Shown one piece after another: positions 24,030-32,142 of a DNA stretch of 59,385 bases; within the stretch, counting starts at the first letter, position 1; the number at the start of each line of letters is the position of its first letter. The notes under the pieces are model-generated. The model did not search any database. It was not told the origin of the DNA and was given only the letters and a program-made list of their open reading frames with translations. The stretch lies in the NCBI GenBank assembly GCA_910577435.1, contig CAJTLV010000008.1:48157-107541 (forward strand), in the 5' to 3' direction. Position numbers and translations under genes: made by a program. Source of the stretch: an uncultured Christensenella sp. Lineage in GTDB: Bacteria; Bacillota; Clostridia; Christensenellales; Pumilibacteraceae.

Positions 24030-24065
24030 AAAAACTCCTTTCGGCTGTTTCCGATATTTTTTAAC

Positions 24066-24115
24066 TTGACAGCCTTGACAATATACAGTGTATTATGGTA
24101 TGATTATTTTGTCAA
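24066..24115. promoter_or_regulatory. Overlapping divergent promoters with an inverted repeat
   Basis: Plus strand: TTGACA 24075-24080, 18-nt spacer, TATGAT 24099-24104. Minus strand: TTGACA (24115-24110), 17-nt spacer, TACACT (24092-24087). The two -35 elements form the inverted repeat CTTGACAA...TTGTCAAG, a likely HxlR operator. Confidence 0.65.
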
Positions 24116-24170
24116 GTACGCACAATAAAGTGCGATACTAACAAAAAGTATAGCGTAAAAGGTGATTGCT

Positions 24171-24515
24171 ATGGAAAACGAAAAGACAAGGTGTATTGCT
24201 TCCGAGAAATTATGCGAGACGGGTTTCAGTTATACTTTATCGCTGATAAGCGGGAAGTATAAGATGACTATACTCTATACTTTAATGGAATTTAATGTTG
24301 TCAGGTATAATGAGTTACAGAGATATATAAAAGGCATTTCTTATAAGACTTTGAGCTTGTCTCTCAAAGAATTGGAAAACGACGGGCTTATTATACGCAA
24401 GGAATATCCGCAAATACCGCCCAAAGTAGAATACAGTCTATCCGAGCGCGGTAAATCCTTAATGCCTATATTAGACGGTATGTGCGAATGGGGCGATAAA
24501 AACAAATTACGGTAG
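24171..24515 (+). CDS. HxlR-family transcriptional regulator
   Basis: 114 residues from ATG 24171, with an AAAGGTGA SD; the in-frame GTG at 24162 lies inside the SD. Winged helix-turn-helix of the HxlR type: CETGFSYTLSLISGKYKMTILYTL, NELQRYIKGISYKTLSLSLKELENDGLIIRKEY, VEYSLSERGKSL. HxlR proteins respond to oxidants or electrophiles and often control adjacent reductases. Divergent from the NTF2/flavoprotein pair, which it most likely controls. Confidence 0.85.
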   Translation: MENEKTRCIASEKLCETGFSYTLSLISGKYKMTILYTLMEFNVVRYNELQRYIKGISYKTLSLSLKELENDGLIIRKEYPQIPPKVEYSLSERGKSLMPILDGMCEWGDKNKLR

Positions 24516-24579
24516 TTCGATCTTTGTTTATGTTTAGTGCGATCGTTTGCAACGGATCGAAGTTATCTATTTTATGCAC

Positions 24580-24608
24580 TTGCGCAAATATATTATTTTT
24601 GTTACAAT
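24580..24608 (+). promoter_or_regulatory. Promoter of the ferredoxin gene
   Basis: TTGCGC 24580-24585, 17-nt spacer, TACAAT 24603-24608. Confidence 0.6.
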
Positions 24609-24635
24609 ACCGTTATTCAATATAAAGGAGAGAAT

Positions 24636-24824
24636 ATGATAAAAACACTTAATTTGATCAAGGACAATTGTCCGCAAAACCATTCTTGTCCCGCCGTCAA
24701 AGTGTGTCCTGTCGGCGCACTGTCGCAAAACGGATTCGACGCTCCCGTAATAAATCACGATAAGTGCATAAGATGCGGTAAATGTTCCGATTTCTGTCCC
24801 AAGAAAGCGCTGGTACTGAAATAA
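24636..24824 (+). CDS. Small ferredoxin-like iron-sulfur protein
   Basis: 62 residues from ATG 24636 (SD AAAGGAG). A complete 4Fe-4S motif is present near the end (CIRCGKCSDFCPKKAL). The first motif is looser (NCPQNHSC...KVCPVGAL), so one or two clusters are possible. The order is ferredoxin-like but shorter and with altered first-cluster spacing. Probably an electron carrier; partner unknown. Monocistronic. Confidence 0.75.
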   Translation: MIKTLNLIKDNCPQNHSCPAVKVCPVGALSQNGFDAPVINHDKCIRCGKCSDFCPKKALVLK

Positions 24825-24965
24825 TACCTTAATAAACAGCGACGAGTCCGCAATGCTTTTTGCTACTGCGATTGCGGAATCGCCCGACGAAATTTTCGGT
24901 ATCGGCGCGCGCTTGATTATTCGGGCATTCTTTGCCGTGCCGCTTTTCGGTGCTACGCCATACGC
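24825..24965. other. Short intergenic region
   Basis: No gene seen. GC-rich inverted segments (AATCGCCCGACG...CGTCGGGCG-like) are too imperfect to call. Confidence 0.2.
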
Positions 24966-24994
24966 TTGAAAAAATTTTGCTTTTGCTGTATAAT
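24966..24994 (+). promoter_or_regulatory. Promoter placing +1 on the micropeptide start
   Basis: TTGAAA 24966-24971, 17-nt spacer, TATAAT 24989-24994; predicted +1 is 25001, the first base of the next ATG. Confidence 0.7.
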
Positions 24995-25000
24995 GGAACT

Positions 25001-25081
25001 ATGAGTTGCCCGTACTTCGAGATACAAAAAAGCGAAGATTTTGAAAACGTCGCGGAAATAATCGTAGCGGATAAAGGGTAA
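25001..25081 (+). CDS. Candidate 26-residue leaderless micropeptide
   Basis: Begins MSCPYFEIQKSEDFENVAEI and ends ADKG before TAA 25079-25081. There is no SD, and the promoter puts the transcript start on the ATG. It closes 6 nt before the lipoprotein gene, whose SD-like AAAGGG lies inside its last codons, so translation may be coupled. It may be a leader peptide rather than a functional protein. Confidence 0.4.
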   Translation: MSCPYFEIQKSEDFENVAEIIVADKG

Positions 25082-25087
25082 TATAAT

Positions 25088-26491
25088 ATGCGGGTTATGG
25101 ATATTAAGAAGAAGATTTTGACTGTAACGGCATTGCCGACCGCGCTTGCGTGTATGATCTTAACGGGTTGCAACGGCGCGGCGCGGAGCTATGTTCAACC
25201 GCTTAATTACGAGGAAAGCACAGCCGCAGTAAGCAATCCCGATCAAGGGTTTTACCGCCCGATGTATGTCAAGGCAACGGAAAGCGGTATGTCCTACAAC
25301 AAGAACATCGTCAACGCGGCGACGCAGATTTATCATTTGCGCATAGACATAAGCGCGTTTTCGGGCGCGGTGAACGGCGACGGGGATAAACTACTGACGC
25401 AAGCCGCGCTCGACGGGTTCGAAGATATCCTGTCGTATTTAAGATCGCGTGATAAGAACGCGATCGTCAGGTTTGCTTACGATCCGTCTTACGGCGGGAG
25501 CAAAGACAAAGAACCGAATTTACAGACGATGTTGCAGCATATCGGGCAGGTGTGTCCGATCATCGAGCGTTACGGCAACACCGTGACGGCTGTGGAGGCG
25601 GGACTGATCGGGCCTTGGGGCGAGATGCATTCGAGCGCCGTCGCGACTGCCGAATATATAACGCCGATAATCGATGCGTATTTAACGAATACAGAAAGCG
25701 TTCCCGTCCTTGTCAGAACGCCTAAAATGATTTACGATTATCTCGGTATAACGATCGGCGATATAGACGGGTATTCGATAGCCGAAACCGAAAGGGCGTA
25801 TCGTGTCGGACTTTATAACGACGGTTATCTCGGCTCGGCAAACGATCTCGGCACTTATACGGACAGGGAGAGGGAAGTCGAATTTTTGAGCGCGCAGACG
25901 GCGCATTTGCCTTACGGCGGCGAGGTGGTTATTCCGTCGAGCAATTTTCACGATATAGAGGTGTGCCTGCCGGAAATGAATAAACTCGATTTGAGCTATC
26001 TGAACATCGAGTGGAACAATCAAGTCATCGATAAATGGAAAAACAGCACGTACACTGCGGAATGCGGCGACGACGAAAAGTATTACGGCGCTACGGCGTT
26101 TACATACATAGACAATCACTTGGGATACAGATTCGTATTGACGAATTCGGTATTCGAGTATTCGGATAACGCGGACGCGCTCCGAATCGGATTGACGCTT
26201 GAAAACGTCGGGTTCGGCAATCTGAACAGAACCAAGCGCGCAAAAATAATTTTAGCGGACGGGGACGGGACTGCGGTGTATTCGCAAGACGTAGCGGAGT
26301 TTGTCGGCGGCCGAAACTACGACTGTTCGTTCGACTTCGACGTGCACAGCGGAACATACGACGTATATCTGTGCGTTTACGGCGAGGAATACGAGGGCGT
26401 GCCTATGTACTGCGTACAGTTCGCCAACGACGGGTTGTGGAACGCGAAACTCAAAGCGAACAAGATAGGACGCATAGAAGCGGCGGCTTGA
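25088..26491 (+). CDS. Secreted lipoprotein, DUF4874/DUF4832-like
   Basis: 467 residues from ATG 25088 (ATG 25097 also possible). Lipoprotein signal: basic start, hydrophobic core, lipobox LTGC. After NPDQGFYRPMY the domain reads like a TIM-barrel-type DUF4874 (YHLRIDISAF, IVRFAYDPSYGG, VTAVEAGLIGPWGEMHSS), with a DUF4832-like beta domain behind (LGYRFVLTNSVFEYS, LRIGLTLENVGFGNL). Such proteins are seen near polysaccharide genes; no activity is proven. The conserved EAGLIGPWGEMHS suggests a glycosidase-like active site. Confidence 0.75.
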   Translation: MRVMDIKKKILTVTALPTALACMILTGCNGAARSYVQPLNYEESTAAVSNPDQGFYRPMYVKATESGMSYNKNIVNAATQIYHLRIDISAFSGAVNGDGDKLLTQAALDGFEDILSYLRSRDKNAIVRFAYDPSYGGSKDKEPNLQTMLQHIGQVCPIIERYGNTVTAVEAGLIGPWGEMHSSAVATAEYITPIIDAYLTNTESVPVLVRTPKMIYDYLGITIGDIDGYSIAETERAYRVGLYNDGYLGSANDLGTYTDREREVEFLSAQTAHLPYGGEVVIPSSNFHDIEVCLPEMNKLDLSYLNIEWNNQVIDKWKNSTYTAECGDDEKYYGATAFTYIDNHLGYRFVLTNSVFEYSDNADALRIGLTLENVGFGNLNRTKRAKIILADGDGTAVYSQDVAEFVGGRNYDCSFDFDVHSGTYDVYLCVYGEEYEGVPMYCVQFANDGLWNAKLKANKIGRIEAAA

Positions 26492-26556
26492 CCGCATTGC
26501 CCGAAGTTCCGCAAAGAGAGATAGGATTCCGTTACCGAGCAGACCCGTCGCTATGC

Positions 26557-28068
26557 TTACAGCGTGCGGTTACAGTGCGTATCCGACTTTTCGATCGACT
26601 CGATCGGGAGTTTTTTATAATCGACGTCACCGCGCATTTGACATATCTTTTTGACATTATTGCGCGCGCTCACGATCTCGAATTCGTGTTTGCCGTCGAA
26701 CGTTATCTCGACGCATTTCGAATAAGCGCTTTTGTCGGGGTATTCGCTCATACGGTAGCTCGCATTGTACTTATTCAATATTTCGAACATCGTCATTAGA
26801 CCTATGCCGCTTCCGCCGCTGTCTTTATGCGTGGTTATGCGCCGCCTGCCCATAGCGGTGATTACTTTGTCGTCGAACGGCGCTCCGTTGTCGTAAAAAC
26901 AGACGGACGGGCTGCCGGTTGAGTTCGGCTTTATAACTATGGATATTTTTCCGTCGGCAACGCCCCGCGCGGAGATAACGGCGTTTTCGCCCAGATCGCA
27001 TATAACGGTAGTCAAGTCGGTCATATCGGGAATTGCGTCGAGAAGCGGCGGTATACAGTCGCGCCCGACCGACACCGTTCGCACTATGCGGTTTTGAACG
27101 GCTTTCGACGCTATGAAATGCAGAGCCGCGTCCAGCGCTATTACGTCCGTTTTCGGAATGTCGTCTATGTCGTTTTGATACGAATTTATCAATTCGTTCC
27201 GTTCGGTGTAAAGCGCGTTTAGCCGATCGGAAAGCTCGCTCAGTCTTTCGTCGCCGTCCATATCCGAAACGATCTCGTTTACCGTATCTGTAATGGCCGG
27301 GATCAGTTTATTGTCGCGGTGGATTATTTTAGAAAGTTCGGCGTTGTGTTTTATCAACTCGTCGCGCTCTTTTTCGTATGCGGTAATTCTTTGCTCGTAT
27401 ATCTCTTCGTTGCGCTTATGTATCTGTTTTTTATATTTGTCGTTGATGTGTTTTTTCCACAAAATGATGGAAGTCAAACCGCAGAATATAAATGTAACGA
27501 AAATTACTTGGGTTGTTATATTCGAGATCTCGTCGGCATATAAAAACGTCATAAAAAATATGCTCAGAATGCTTATCAATAAAAGTATGTCGATACTGCC
27601 GTCGTTGTCGCTTATCGATATTCCGCTTTTGAATCTTTTTATTTTGTATATCGAAAATACAAACAATAACTGAAATGCATCGCTGATTAAAAGAGTAATT
27701 ACGTCTCGCACGGTTGCGTTCGAAACATATTTGTATAGCAAAAACGAAAACGGTATGGATAGGACAAAGGCGAAAGCAGTAGCCATTACCGTTATGCCGC
27801 AAGATACGGTGCAGGCCACTACGTCGTCGATCGGCTTCTTTCGGTAGCGGATAAATGTATACAGGCAGGTAAGCGCCAAGAATATCAACGGAATAAGCGG
27901 ACGAAACTTTACCGTAGAGTAATACAACACAGTAGCGAGAACGACGGCTGCGGGTATATCGATTATATTTATCGGGCGTAGCTTTATTTTCGCAAGTCTG
28001 AAAAAACCGTATATACTGCCGATAAATAAACAAGTGTATTTAACTAGTGTGCATATGAGAGACAACAT
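26557..28068 (-). CDS. AgrC-like membrane sensor histidine kinase (GHKL)
   Basis: About 503 residues from ATG 28068 (a TTG at 28107 is possible but poorly placed). The N-terminal half has about six or seven hydrophobic segments and no extracellular domain, as in peptide-pheromone kinases. A coiled region follows, then IIHRDNKLIPAI with the likely phospho-acceptor His, then a GHKL ATPase (DLGENAVISAR, FYDNGAPFDDKV, GGSGIGLMTMFEIL). A minus-strand promoter (TTGCTT 28107-28102, 17 nt, AATAAT 28084-28079) would start the mRNA 4 nt before ATG 28068. The Spo0A-like regulator at 28261-29046 lies upstream on the same strand, with a Trp-rich peptide gene on the other strand between them. Confidence 0.82.
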   Translation of the reverse strand: MLSLICTLVKYTCLFIGSIYGFFRLAKIKLRPINIIDIPAAVVLATVLYYSTVKFRPLIPLIFLALTCLYTFIRYRKKPIDDVVACTVSCGITVMATAFAFVLSIPFSFLLYKYVSNATVRDVITLLISDAFQLLFVFSIYKIKRFKSGISISDNDGSIDILLLISILSIFFMTFLYADEISNITTQVIFVTFIFCGLTSIILWKKHINDKYKKQIHKRNEEIYEQRITAYEKERDELIKHNAELSKIIHRDNKLIPAITDTVNEIVSDMDGDERLSELSDRLNALYTERNELINSYQNDIDDIPKTDVIALDAALHFIASKAVQNRIVRTVSVGRDCIPPLLDAIPDMTDLTTVICDLGENAVISARGVADGKISIVIKPNSTGSPSVCFYDNGAPFDDKVITAMGRRRITTHKDSGGSGIGLMTMFEILNKYNASYRMSEYPDKSAYSKCVEITFDGKHEFEIVSARNNVKKICQMRGDVDYKKLPIESIEKSDTHCNRTL

Positions 28069-28121
28069 AAAAACATCAATTATTACAAAAATATGTAATA
28101 AAAGCAACGCCTCAATACGAA

Positions 28122-28150
28122 TTTAGATTTTCGCCGAGAAATTCTATAAT
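28122..28150 (+). promoter_or_regulatory. Promoter of the Trp-rich peptide gene
   Basis: TTTAGA 28122-28127, 17-nt spacer, TATAAT 28145-28150. It overlaps the divergent promoter of the kinase, so one factor could control both. Confidence 0.6.
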
Positions 28151-28173
28151 CGAAGAAAAAGGAGGTTGCCGTT

Positions 28174-28224
28174 ATGTGGAATAGCTTTTGGCATTGGCTC
28201 TTGAATCTTTGGCCGCGTCAGTAA
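28174..28224 (+). CDS. 16-residue Trp-rich peptide gene
   Basis: MWNSFWHWLLNLWPRQ, from ATG 28174 to TAA 28222-28224. A very strong SD (AAAAAGGAGG, 28156-28165) precedes it, and it has its own promoter and terminator, so it forms a complete unit of about 100 nt. Four Trp and a hydrophobic, amphipathic helix pattern would favour membrane contact; there is no signal peptide or precursor segment. It lies on the opposite strand between a pheromone-type kinase and a Spo0A-like regulator. A signal peptide, membrane-active peptide or type I-like toxin are all possible; the location favours a signal. None is proven. Confidence 0.6.
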   Translation: MWNSFWHWLLNLWPRQ

Positions 28225-28233
28225 TACGCAATC

Positions 28234-28259
28234 GAGCCGCATAACAATGCGGCTCTTTT
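28234..28259 (+). terminator. Terminator of the Trp-rich peptide unit
   Basis: A 9-bp perfect stem (28234-28242 with 28247-28255, GAGCCGCAT/ATGCGGCTC) followed by TTTTC. Confidence 0.85.
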
Positions 28260-28260
28260 C

Positions 28261-29046
28261 TTATAAGTCGTTTGTAATTTTCCTTGCATAGAAGAAGATC
28301 AATTCGTTGAGAGTGGGAACGCCCCTGTCGGAATTGATCTTGGCAGTATAGCATCTGAACAAGTCGTCGGTATCTGTCATTTTCCAAGCGCGGTTGATCG
28401 AGTTTTGCATAGCGCGTTCTACGCTGGACGACGATTTTTTGTACGATTCCGAAATCCTGTCGCAAAACCGCACGCTCGGATCGGCGATTACCATAGTAAT
28501 GGCGTCGATAAGGTATTTGTATCCGAGAGATTTTGTGCTTATGCCGATATTGTTCAACTCTACGCAAATGCGGCGTTGTATCCTTTTGGCTTTTTGCGTG
28601 GGCGATACGTCGCCGCCGTCGTCGATCCCGATTACTTTGCGGTTGATTATCGTGTTTTTGGCGGCTTTGAGGAAATCTATGACCGATTTTGCCGAATAGC
28701 CTTCTTGGTTCTTCGTCATTATAAAGTCGGCGCCGAAATCGCGTGCAATGCTGTGAGTTACGGGACTTATGTTGTTTGTTGTTACGAGTATGAACGGCGG
28801 GCGCGCAATGCGGGCATCTTTCAATTGTTTGAGAAATTCGAGTCCGTCTCCGCCTCCGTGATGCAACTCCAAATCGAGTATGACTACGTCGGGGCAAGTG
28901 TCTATGACGTATCTGAAAGCCCGCGACGCGTTGTTTGTCACGCCTATAAGCATAAAGGCGTCGGGTGCGTTGTCTATTTCGCACATCAAGGTTTTGCAGT
29001 CGTTCTGGTCGTCCTCGACCAATAGGATCTCCATCTTTTTATCCAT
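28261..29046 (-). CDS. Spo0A-like response regulator (paralogue)
   Basis: 261 residues; the MDKKM start has an AAGGAG SD. Receiver domain at residues 5-125 with EDDQND, phospho-acceptor D58 (VVILDLELHHGGGDGLEFL) and the Lys-like TKNQ. The C-terminal half repeats the Spo0A-type DNA-binding fold: GYKYLIDAITMVIADPSV and SSSSVERAMQNSINRAW, the same SxSxVERAhxxxIxxAW signature as Spo0A. It is thus a second Spo0A-fold regulator, next to a kinase and a small peptide gene rather than in the classical phosphorelay. Its targets are unknown. The stop is one base past the peptide gene's terminator on the other strand. Confidence 0.85.
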   Translation of the reverse strand: MDKKMEILLVEDDQNDCKTLMCEIDNAPDAFMLIGVTNNASRAFRYVIDTCPDVVILDLELHHGGGDGLEFLKQLKDARIARPPFILVTTNNISPVTHSIARDFGADFIMTKNQEGYSAKSVIDFLKAAKNTIINRKVIGIDDGGDVSPTQKAKRIQRRICVELNNIGISTKSLGYKYLIDAITMVIADPSVRFCDRISESYKKSSSSVERAMQNSINRAWKMTDTDDLFRCYTAKINSDRGVPTLNELIFFYARKITNDL

Positions 29047-29279
29047 CGGCAGACTCCTTTTCGAATAAATTCGACCGAATAGTTTCTATTACGACATTAT
29101 AACACGTGTAAATGCGGAATGCAACAAAAAATAACGAAATACAACGAAAACATACTTTTTTGATTCGTATTGATTTCAGGGTAAAATGATATTGTTTTGC
29201 ATTCCGCACGTAAGCGCGTTTGCGCGAAAAGGCGATCGAATAGATTATTAATATACGAATACCGGATATTTCCGTTCGG
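29047..29279. other. Promoter region and spacer
   Basis: No gene seen. It holds the upstream region of the Spo0A-like regulator. It is AT-rich near 29060-29170 and I see no other clear feature. Confidence 0.3.
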
Positions 29280-29603
29280 TCACATAGATCTCATAAGGTT
29301 TAATATCGACTTTTTCTTGTCGCTCGAAAGGGTATTCCACAAGCGCATAAGTTCGTGTTGCTCTTCCGTAAGCGCCGATATTTCGTCCTCGTTCAAAAGA
29401 AAATCGATAACCGTTATTTCGAAAGCGGAGCATATCGCGTCTAAAAGAGACAGCGTGGGAGAAGATCCTCTGTCGCGCCAATTGTAAATGGTCGTAGGCG
29501 AAACACCCGCTTGCTTCGCGAGTTCGTAAATAGTCCAGCCTCTTTCCGCTCTCAAGGAGTCGACCTTGCCGTATAATTCTTTACCGTCCAATAAATCCAA
29601 CAT
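29280..29603 (-). CDS. XRE-family regulator
   Basis: 107 residues. Helix-turn-helix at residues about 15-65 (LRAERGWTIYELAKQAGVSPTTIYNWRDRGSSPTLSLLDAICSAFEI), then a short helical tail (ALTEEQHELMRLWNTLSSDKKKSILNLMRSM). The upstream region has TATAAT on the minus strand and a large inverted repeat (29636-29686) suited to an operator. Target unknown; it is divergent from spoIIE. No clear SD. Confidence 0.8.
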   Translation of the reverse strand: MLDLLDGKELYGKVDSLRAERGWTIYELAKQAGVSPTTIYNWRDRGSSPTLSLLDAICSAFEITVIDFLLNEDEISALTEEQHELMRLWNTLSSDKKKSILNLMRSM

Positions 29604-29635
29604 AATAATTTACACTTCTGCTATATTATAATATA

Positions 29636-29686
29636 CCGATAGGGTAATTTTATTACGCTGAATCGATATTCATATTACCCTAGCGG
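29636..29686. promoter_or_regulatory. Inverted-repeat operator candidate between XRE and spoIIE
   Basis: CCGATAGGGTAAT (29636-29648) and ATTACCCTAGCGG (29674-29686) are inverted with one mismatch and a 25-nt spacing. It lies beside the XRE gene's -10 box and 110 nt from spoIIE. Confidence 0.5.
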
Positions 29687-29799
29687 TTTATACTGCTAGG
29701 CTTTGCGGAGCGTGCCGCGACGAGTATAACCGCAGAACATCGTCGTTTTCCGTCAAAGGGCGACAAAATAGGCGGCGGCGGATATGGTAAAACGGGAAT

Positions 29800-32055
29800 A
29801 TGAAAAGGACTGTAAGACCCGCCGTCGTTATTTCGGCGGCGGTTTTGGTTGTGATCTGTTGCGGCGGCAGGCTGTACGGAATAGAGCCGTTCGGGTCGGC
29901 GATGTTTTGCGCGCTTATGGATTTCGCTACGGGCGGGATTGTCGTTGTCGTAACGTCGGCTATGTACGTGCTGTGTTCGTATCTGTTCACGTTCGAGGTG
30001 TGGCGGCTGTACCTTGCGGGCGCGGTTTTCGTGCTTGTCGCCGTGCGGTGGTTTTTGGGATTGAAATTTCGGAGGTTTGCCGGCACCCCGTTCAAAGTGG
30101 CTGTATCCGTCATAGCGCTCGTTACGGAAGCGGGGCTGTCGGTGCTTTTCCGACAGCCGTTCACTGCGGCGCTGTCCGGTTTCGTATCGCTAGTATTCTA
30201 TTATTTTGCTCGGTACGCCGCGTCTGCGGCAGTCAAGGCGTTTTCGTCTCGGTTATCGGTGATCGATTGCGCGTCGATGTGCGCCGTGATGTTCGTATTG
30301 GGACTTGCGTGTTCGGCGGCGTCGGTCGACGGATTCAATATAGGTCTGAGCGTGCTGTATTTCGTCTTGCTCGTTCTCGGCGTGATAGGCACGCGCGAGG
30401 TACTTGCGGGCGGCGTGGCGCTCGGCTTCGGCTTGGCGTTCGGGTTCGGAACGGGCGCGGCGGTGGCGTTTATCGTATGCGCGGGAGTAGTAGCCGTGTT
30501 TCGCGCTTTGCCGCGCCCTGCCGTCGCGATCATAGGGATAGGCGCGTTTTCCGCAGTGACGACGCTGTTCGGCACGTCGGCGATAGAGGTGGGGTGGAAC
30601 GCTGTAATGCTTGCTTCGGGGGCCGTGCCGCTGTGCGTTCTGCCGCGTCGCGCGGTGAAAGCCGTGACGGCGTATTTCGATTTTGCGGGGTCGTCGCGGC
30701 TTGCGGTGCGCCATTACATAAACCGAATCAAGGCGGACGCCGGCAATAAAATGCTGGCGCTCGCGTCGGTTTTCGACGAGACCGCGCGGTTGATGAACTC
30801 CATCGATCCGCCGGCGCCCGATTTCGGTGCGCTCGGCGACGGGCTGGCCGAAAAGATATGCCCGTATTGCCGGAACAGAAACGTCTGCGACCGCGCCGCC
30901 GCAAGCGACGCGTTCCGTTCGGTAGCCGAGCTTGCATACGGCGGCAAGCCGCTTATTGCGGGAATGCCGCAGTTTTTCGCTGCTAAATGCGCGCGCACGC
31001 CCGAAGTGATGAATGCGGCGGGCGCGATAACCGAACTCGCCCGCGAGCGCGAGATAGAAGGGCGCGGCGACGCACGAGCGAAGTCGGTGGTCGTAGAACG
31101 CCTGCGTGCGATAAAGGACGTACTCGGCGAGTTGGGCGAGGCGCAGGCGCTTCCCGTCGGGTTCGACGGATCGGCGGAGGACAGGATAACGTTCGAGCTG
31201 AACGCATCGGGCGTCGAGTGCGCGGAGACTTTCGTGACGCGCGACGGCGTGACTGCGGTCGTGCGGACTGCGGACGCGAACGAGGACGTAATACGCCGAT
31301 CCGTGTCGAGGTGCTTAAAGCGCGAGTATGCCGTAAACGCGATAGAACGCACTCAGGCGGCGGGGTGGAGCGTTGCGACGCTTAAAACCCGTCCGTCGTT
31401 CGAGGCTGTATACGCGCGCGCGGGCGTGAGCAAGACGGGCGGAGTGAGCGGCGACAGCTATGTGTTCGAGCGGATAGGCGATAGGTTTCTCGTCGCGCTT
31501 TGCGACGGTATGGGCGCGGGCGAGACGGCGGGAAACGGTTCGGGCGCTGCGGTCGAGCTTATCGAATGTTTTTACCGTGCGGGGTTCGATTCGCAGTCGG
31601 TGCTGTCGGGGGTCAATCGGTTTTTGAAGCTGCCGAGCGGCGAGAGCTATTCGGCGGCGGACGTGGCAGTGTGCGATCTCGATACCGCCGCAGTCGATAT
31701 TATCAAACTCGGATCGCCGCCCTGCTACATAAAGACGGCGGACACCGTATTGCGTATTGAAGGCAGTTCGCTTCCGATAGGCGTGCTTGACGAAATGCGC
31801 CCGTATACCGTTACCAAGAAATTATATCCCGGACAAATGCTCATTCTCGTTACCGACGGCGTCGGCGACTGTTTCGACGGCGATGAACTGCCGCAGTTCA
31901 TAAACGGACTCGCGCCGCTCAATCCCGAAAAGACTGCGACCGAGATATTGGAGCGCGCGCTCAAAATTTCGGGCGACGTGCCGCGCGACGATATGACCGT
32001 CGTTGCGTTCAGGCTGTTTGACGTGAGGAAAAAGCGCAGAAAACCGAAAGAATAA
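29800..32055 (+). CDS. spoIIE: Stage II sporulation protein E (PP2C-type phosphatase)
   Basis: 751 residues, a little short of the usual about 820. The first about 300 form many hydrophobic segments (about ten helices), anchoring it in the sporulation septum. A central linker has two CxxC-like sites (CPYC...CDRA). The C-terminal phosphatase, about residues 540-745, has GDSYVFERIG, CDGMGAG, GSPPCYI and TDGVGD, the metal-binding Asp pattern of PP2C. It dephosphorylates the anti-anti-sigma factor SpoIIAA, freeing sigma-F in the forespore. Start ATG 29800 with weak SD sequence (GGGAAT). Confidence 0.93.
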   Translation: MKRTVRPAVVISAAVLVVICCGGRLYGIEPFGSAMFCALMDFATGGIVVVVTSAMYVLCSYLFTFEVWRLYLAGAVFVLVAVRWFLGLKFRRFAGTPFKVAVSVIALVTEAGLSVLFRQPFTAALSGFVSLVFYYFARYAASAAVKAFSSRLSVIDCASMCAVMFVLGLACSAASVDGFNIGLSVLYFVLLVLGVIGTREVLAGGVALGFGLAFGFGTGAAVAFIVCAGVVAVFRALPRPAVAIIGIGAFSAVTTLFGTSAIEVGWNAVMLASGAVPLCVLPRRAVKAVTAYFDFAGSSRLAVRHYINRIKADAGNKMLALASVFDETARLMNSIDPPAPDFGALGDGLAEKICPYCRNRNVCDRAAASDAFRSVAELAYGGKPLIAGMPQFFAAKCARTPEVMNAAGAITELAREREIEGRGDARAKSVVVERLRAIKDVLGELGEAQALPVGFDGSAEDRITFELNASGVECAETFVTRDGVTAVVRTADANEDVIRRSVSRCLKREYAVNAIERTQAAGWSVATLKTRPSFEAVYARAGVSKTGGVSGDSYVFERIGDRFLVALCDGMGAGETAGNGSGAAVELIECFYRAGFDSQSVLSGVNRFLKLPSGESYSAADVAVCDLDTAAVDIIKLGSPPCYIKTADTVLRIEGSSLPIGVLDEMRPYTVTKKLYPGQMLILVTDGVGDCFDGDELPQFINGLAPLNPEKTATEILERALKISGDVPRDDMTVVAFRLFDVRKKRRKPKE

Positions 32056-32142
32056 ACTCGGCGTGCGGTCGAATATGCGCGGAACTCAAAGTTCGGCGTA
32101 CCGAGACAATTAAATGAACGCGCGGCTGCGCATACTATCGGT

